Shown here: positions 61,943 through 64,000 of the stretch, in pieces
How the letters are laid out: the number at the start of each line of letters is the position of its first letter
Position numbering within the stretch: the stretch's first letter is position 1
The notes under the pieces: model-generated
Seen by the model: the letters and a program-made list of their open reading frames with translations, nothing else
Told to the model about the DNA's origin: nothing
The model's database searches: none
NCBI RefSeq assembly: GCF_014191305.1
Contig: NZ_JACHWJ010000004.1
Location: 372,001-436,000 of the forward strand
Length of the DNA stretch: 64,000 bases
DNA from: Pseudoclavibacter helvolus
GTDB lineage: Bacteria > Actinomycetota > Actinomycetes > Actinomycetales > Microbacteriaceae
Direction of reading: 5' to 3'
Program-made: the position numbers and the translations under genes

Positions 61943-62821
61943 TCACTGCCCGTCGAATGCCCCTCTGCGAGGGCCTCCAGAGGGCGAAACGCCGGGCAGC
62001 GATGGTGGCTGCGACGGGGCCAGCGCTCCGGAGGCGGGGGCGACCGCGCTCCACGCGACCGTGATCTCGCCGAGCCGCCAGCGCTTCTGCGAGTCGACGA
62101 GCGGCCAGCCTGCCGCGCGCATCCGCTCGCACACGGCGAGGAACCGCTGCCGCGCGCCGAATGTCTGCCGCGGGGCCTCCCGCTGCCAGGCGTCGTCGAG
62201 TGCCTTCAGGTAGTCGTGCACGCCCTCGCCTGGAACGTTGCGGTGGATGAGCGCCTTGGGCAGTCGCTCGGCGACAACAAGCGGGGATTCGAGGCTTGCC
62301 GTGTGCAGCGAGACCGTGAACGTTCGAGGTCCGCCCGCGTCGACCCCAACCCAGGACGACACGCGGCCGACCTCGTTGCACGTGCCCTCGACCAGCAGAC
62401 CGCCCGGCGCGAGTCGCGCCGTCATGCGCGCCCACGCATCCGCCACCTCAGCCTCGTCGTACTGCCGCAGCACGTTCATCGCCCTGATCACCGTGGGGGA
62501 CTCGCCCTTGGGTGTTGGCACCTCGAACCCGCCGACCGCAAACGAGACCCGACCACGCAGCTCCGGCCGGTCTGCGAGCTGCTGCTTGGCGAGTGCGACG
62601 CGTCCCGGGTCGATCTCGAGACCGTGGACGCGGACCTCTGGCACGGCGCGCCCGAGTCGCTCGGCCAGCTCGAACGCGGTTGCACCACTCGCCCCGTAGC
62701 CCAGGTCGATGACAAGAGGTCGCTCCGCGGACTTCAATGCTGGATGCTGCGCTATCCACCTGTCGACTCGCCGCAGGCGGTTCGTTCCCGTCGTTCCGCG
62801 AGTGAGTCGACCCAATGGCAT
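61943..62821 (-). CDS. SAM-dependent methyltransferase-like protein
   Basis: A 292-aa protein. Class-I methyltransferase motif I is [20 protein letters not shown] near residue 37, motif II is [18 protein letters not shown] near 65 and '[16 protein letters not shown]' near 145. Residues 170-270 form an added domain with '[21 protein letters not shown]'. The Pro/Ser/Gly-rich C-terminus looks disordered. The target is unknown. It is divergent from gpmA across 90 bases. Confidence 0.8.
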   Translation of the reverse strand: MPLGRLTRGTTGTNRLRRVDRWIAQHPALKSAERPLVIDLGYGASGATAFELAERLGRAVPEVRVHGLEIDPGRVALAKQQLADRPELRGRVSFAVGGFEVPTPKGESPTVIRAMNVLRQYDEAEVADAWARMTARLAPGGLLVEGTCNEVGRVSSWVGVDAGGPRTFTVSLHTASLESPLVVAERLPKALIHRNVPGEGVHDYLKALDDAWQREAPRQTFGARQRFLAVCERMRAAGWPLVDSQKRWRLGEITVAWSAVAPASGALAPSQPPSLPGVSPSGGPRRGAFDGQ

Positions 62822-62911
62822 GCGACAAGACTATTGAGCCGACGAGACTATTTCAGCGTGCGACAACTCCGCGTCGCACGCGGGTCACCCCTACTCGGTA
62901 CGCTTGGTTCC

Positions 62912-63661
62912 ATGACTGAAGCGCTGACGCTCATCCTTGTCCGTCACGGACAGAGCGAATGGAACGAGAAGAACCTCTTTACCGGCTGGGTGGATGTTGA
63001 GCTCACCGAACAGGGACGCGAAGAGGGCGCCCGCGCGGGTCGCCTCATCCGCGACTCCGGCCTCAAGCCGAACGTGCTCTACACCTCGCTGCTCACGCGC
63101 GCCATCGACACGGCCAACCTCGCGCTCAAGGAAGCTGGCCGCGGCTGGATCGACGTCGAGCGCACCTGGCGCCTCAACGAGCGCCACTATGGCGACCTGC
63201 AGGGCAAGGACAAGGCCCAGGTCCGCGACCAGTACGGCGAGGAGCAGTTCATGGAGTGGCGTCGCTCGTACGACACCCCGCCGCCCGCCCTCGACGACAG
63301 CAGCGAGTTCTCGCAGGCCCACGACGAGCGCTACGCGGACCTCGGCGACGAGCTGCCCCGCACCGAGTGCCTCAAGGATGTCCTCGTGCGCTTCCTCCCG
63401 TACTGGGAAGAGGAAGTCCTGCCCACGCTCGTCAAGCGTGGCACCGTCATGATCGCGGCCCACGGCAACAGCCTCCGCGCGCTTGTGAAGCACCTCGAGG
63501 GCATCAGCGACGACGACATCGCCGCCGTCAACATCCCGACGGGCATGCCGCTTGTGTACCGCTTCGACCCCGAGACGCACGAAGTGCTCGGCAAGGGCGA
63601 GTACCTCGACCCCGAGGCAGCGGCCGCCGGAGCAGCCGCAGTCGCCTCGCAGGGCAAGTAG
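62912..63661 (+). CDS. gpmA: 2,3-bisphosphoglycerate-dependent phosphoglycerate mutase
   Basis: A 249-aa glycolytic mutase converting 3- and 2-phosphoglycerate. The phosphohistidine lies in [18 protein letters not shown] near residue 10, the catalytic Glu/His region contains '[15 protein letters not shown]', and [16 protein letters not shown] holds the second His. Length is normal, with an Ala-rich tail. ATG 62912 is used. The terminator at 63695 follows. Confidence 0.96.
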   Translation: MTEALTLILVRHGQSEWNEKNLFTGWVDVELTEQGREEGARAGRLIRDSGLKPNVLYTSLLTRAIDTANLALKEAGRGWIDVERTWRLNERHYGDLQGKDKAQVRDQYGEEQFMEWRRSYDTPPPALDDSSEFSQAHDERYADLGDELPRTECLKDVLVRFLPYWEEEVLPTLVKRGTVMIAAHGNSLRALVKHLEGISDDDIAAVNIPTGMPLVYRFDPETHEVLGKGEYLDPEAAAAGAAAVASQGK

Positions 63662-63694
63662 TTAGACCAAGCACGAGCCCGAACCGGGCGCAGA

Positions 63695-63732
63695 AAGAGG
63701 AGCTCCTCGTCTCACGACGGGGAGCTCCTCTT
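63695..63732. terminator. Bidirectional terminator between gpmA and the cation transporter
   Basis: AAGAGGAGCTCCTCGTC (63695-63711) pairs over 17 positions, one of them a T-G mismatch, with 63716-63732 across a four-base loop. It lies between the convergent stops at 63661 and 63750, and A- and T-runs near its edges suit both directions. Confidence 0.85.
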
Positions 63733-63749
63733 CGCTGTCTGGGCGTGGG

Positions 63750-64000
63750 TCAGTGCCCGTGCCCCTCGTGCCCCTCGTGTCCGTCGTGCCCCTCGTGTTC
63801 GTCGTGTGGATGCTCGTCCTCGTCCTCGAGGAGCATCCCGACCGAAGTCGCGCACGCGTCGCCCTTCCACGCCTCGATGCCCTCGCGAACCGCGAAGACG
63901 GCGATGACGAGACCCGCGACGGCGTCAGCCCAGGCCCAGCCGAGGAGCGAGTTGAGTACGAGCCCGGCGAGGACCGCGGCGGAGAGGTAGGTGCAGATGA
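63750..64000 (-). CDS. Cation diffusion facilitator-like transporter, C-terminal part (runs off the right edge)
   Basis: The last 83 codons or so of a minus-strand gene. A transmembrane segment 'SAAVLAGLVLNSLLGWAWAD' and 'AVAGLVIAVFAVREGIEAWKG' are typical of CDF-type cation transporters. The C-terminus is unusually His-rich: HPHDEHEGHDGHEGHEGHGH, encoded by repeated CAC-GAG-GGG units, and probably binds metal. The N-terminal part lies outside the window. A second, full CDF gene of different type is at 34367. Confidence 0.75.
   Translation of the reverse strand, partial: ICTYLSAAVLAGLVLNSLLGWAWADAVAGLVIAVFAVREGIEAWKGDACATSVGMLLEDEDEHPHDEHEGHDGHEGHEGHGH

Overview
This window is high-GC chromosomal DNA of an actinobacterium. 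Mycothiol synthase (mshD), an orphan GlnR-type regulator next to mshD, a ZTP riboswitch ahead of glyA-folD, PHO boxes built from 11-bp direct repeats, and small DUF7882-like proteins together point to Actinomycetia, most likely Microbacteriaceae. The genus is not resolved. About 65 genes are supported, plus one tRNA and one complete insertion sequence. Four-base stop/start overlaps (ATGA, GTGA, TTGA) are very common, so many runs are clearly operons.

Layout. 1-6.5 kb: partial acetyltransferase, icd, mdh, an unusual ParA/MinD-like ATPase and a fused anthranilate synthase (trpE-G type). 6.5-10.6 kb: a TetR-controlled two-gene module, a DUF559-type nuclease and purU, with three copies of a hairpin-forming repeat at the 3' ends of the minus-strand genes. 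10.7-18.3 kb: MFS exporter, LysR regulator, bifunctional putA, AraC regulator, Pr6Pr membrane protein. 18.3-20.6 kb: ZTP riboswitch, glyA, folD. 20.6-24.5 kb: MauE-thioredoxin fusion, acyltransferase-like membrane protein, DUF1801 protein, tRNA-Lys, lipoprotein. 24.6-28.8 kb: LacI regulator, GH13 alpha-glucosidase and a truncated, rearranged PTS protein. 28.8-31.6 kb: proline/hydroxyproline racemase-family, ornithine-cyclodeaminase-family and GntR operon with a perfect palindromic operator. 31.7-34.1 kb: dinB and benE.

34.1-40 kb: a seven-gene minus-strand run of four glycosyltransferases, a half-length solute-binding-like lipoprotein, a CDF metal transporter and a GlsB-like membrane protein. 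40-44.3 kb: three small proteins of unknown role, a DUF805 gene with an in-frame stop at codon 15, and a MarR/DHA2 drug-efflux pair under a near-perfect palindrome with 21-bp arms. 44.3-48.1 kb: GntR(YtrA)-membrane protein pair, a conserved hypothetical, and an intact ISL3-family element with an 8-bp target duplication, inserted beside a gene-free region rich in hairpins.

48.1-58.4 kb is a phosphate block, all on the minus strand: glnR, mshD, ppk, a Nudix/histidine-phosphatase fusion, two tandem pstS paralogues each with its own PHO box, then pstC-pstA-pstB. It combines high-affinity phosphate uptake, polyphosphate synthesis and nucleotide clean-up with a nitrogen regulator and mycothiol synthesis. 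58.5-64 kb: small membrane proteins, nitrobindin-like protein, YgfZ-like folate protein, FUSC-like exporter, methyltransferase, gpmA and the end of a His-rich cation transporter.

No CRISPR array, prophage or recognisable biosynthetic cluster was seen. The most unusual items are the EIIA-EIIC' PTS chimera, the stop codon in the DUF805 gene, the repeat family that supplies stop codons, the hairpin-rich region next to the IS, the glycosyltransferase/metal-transport operon, and the large MarR operator.
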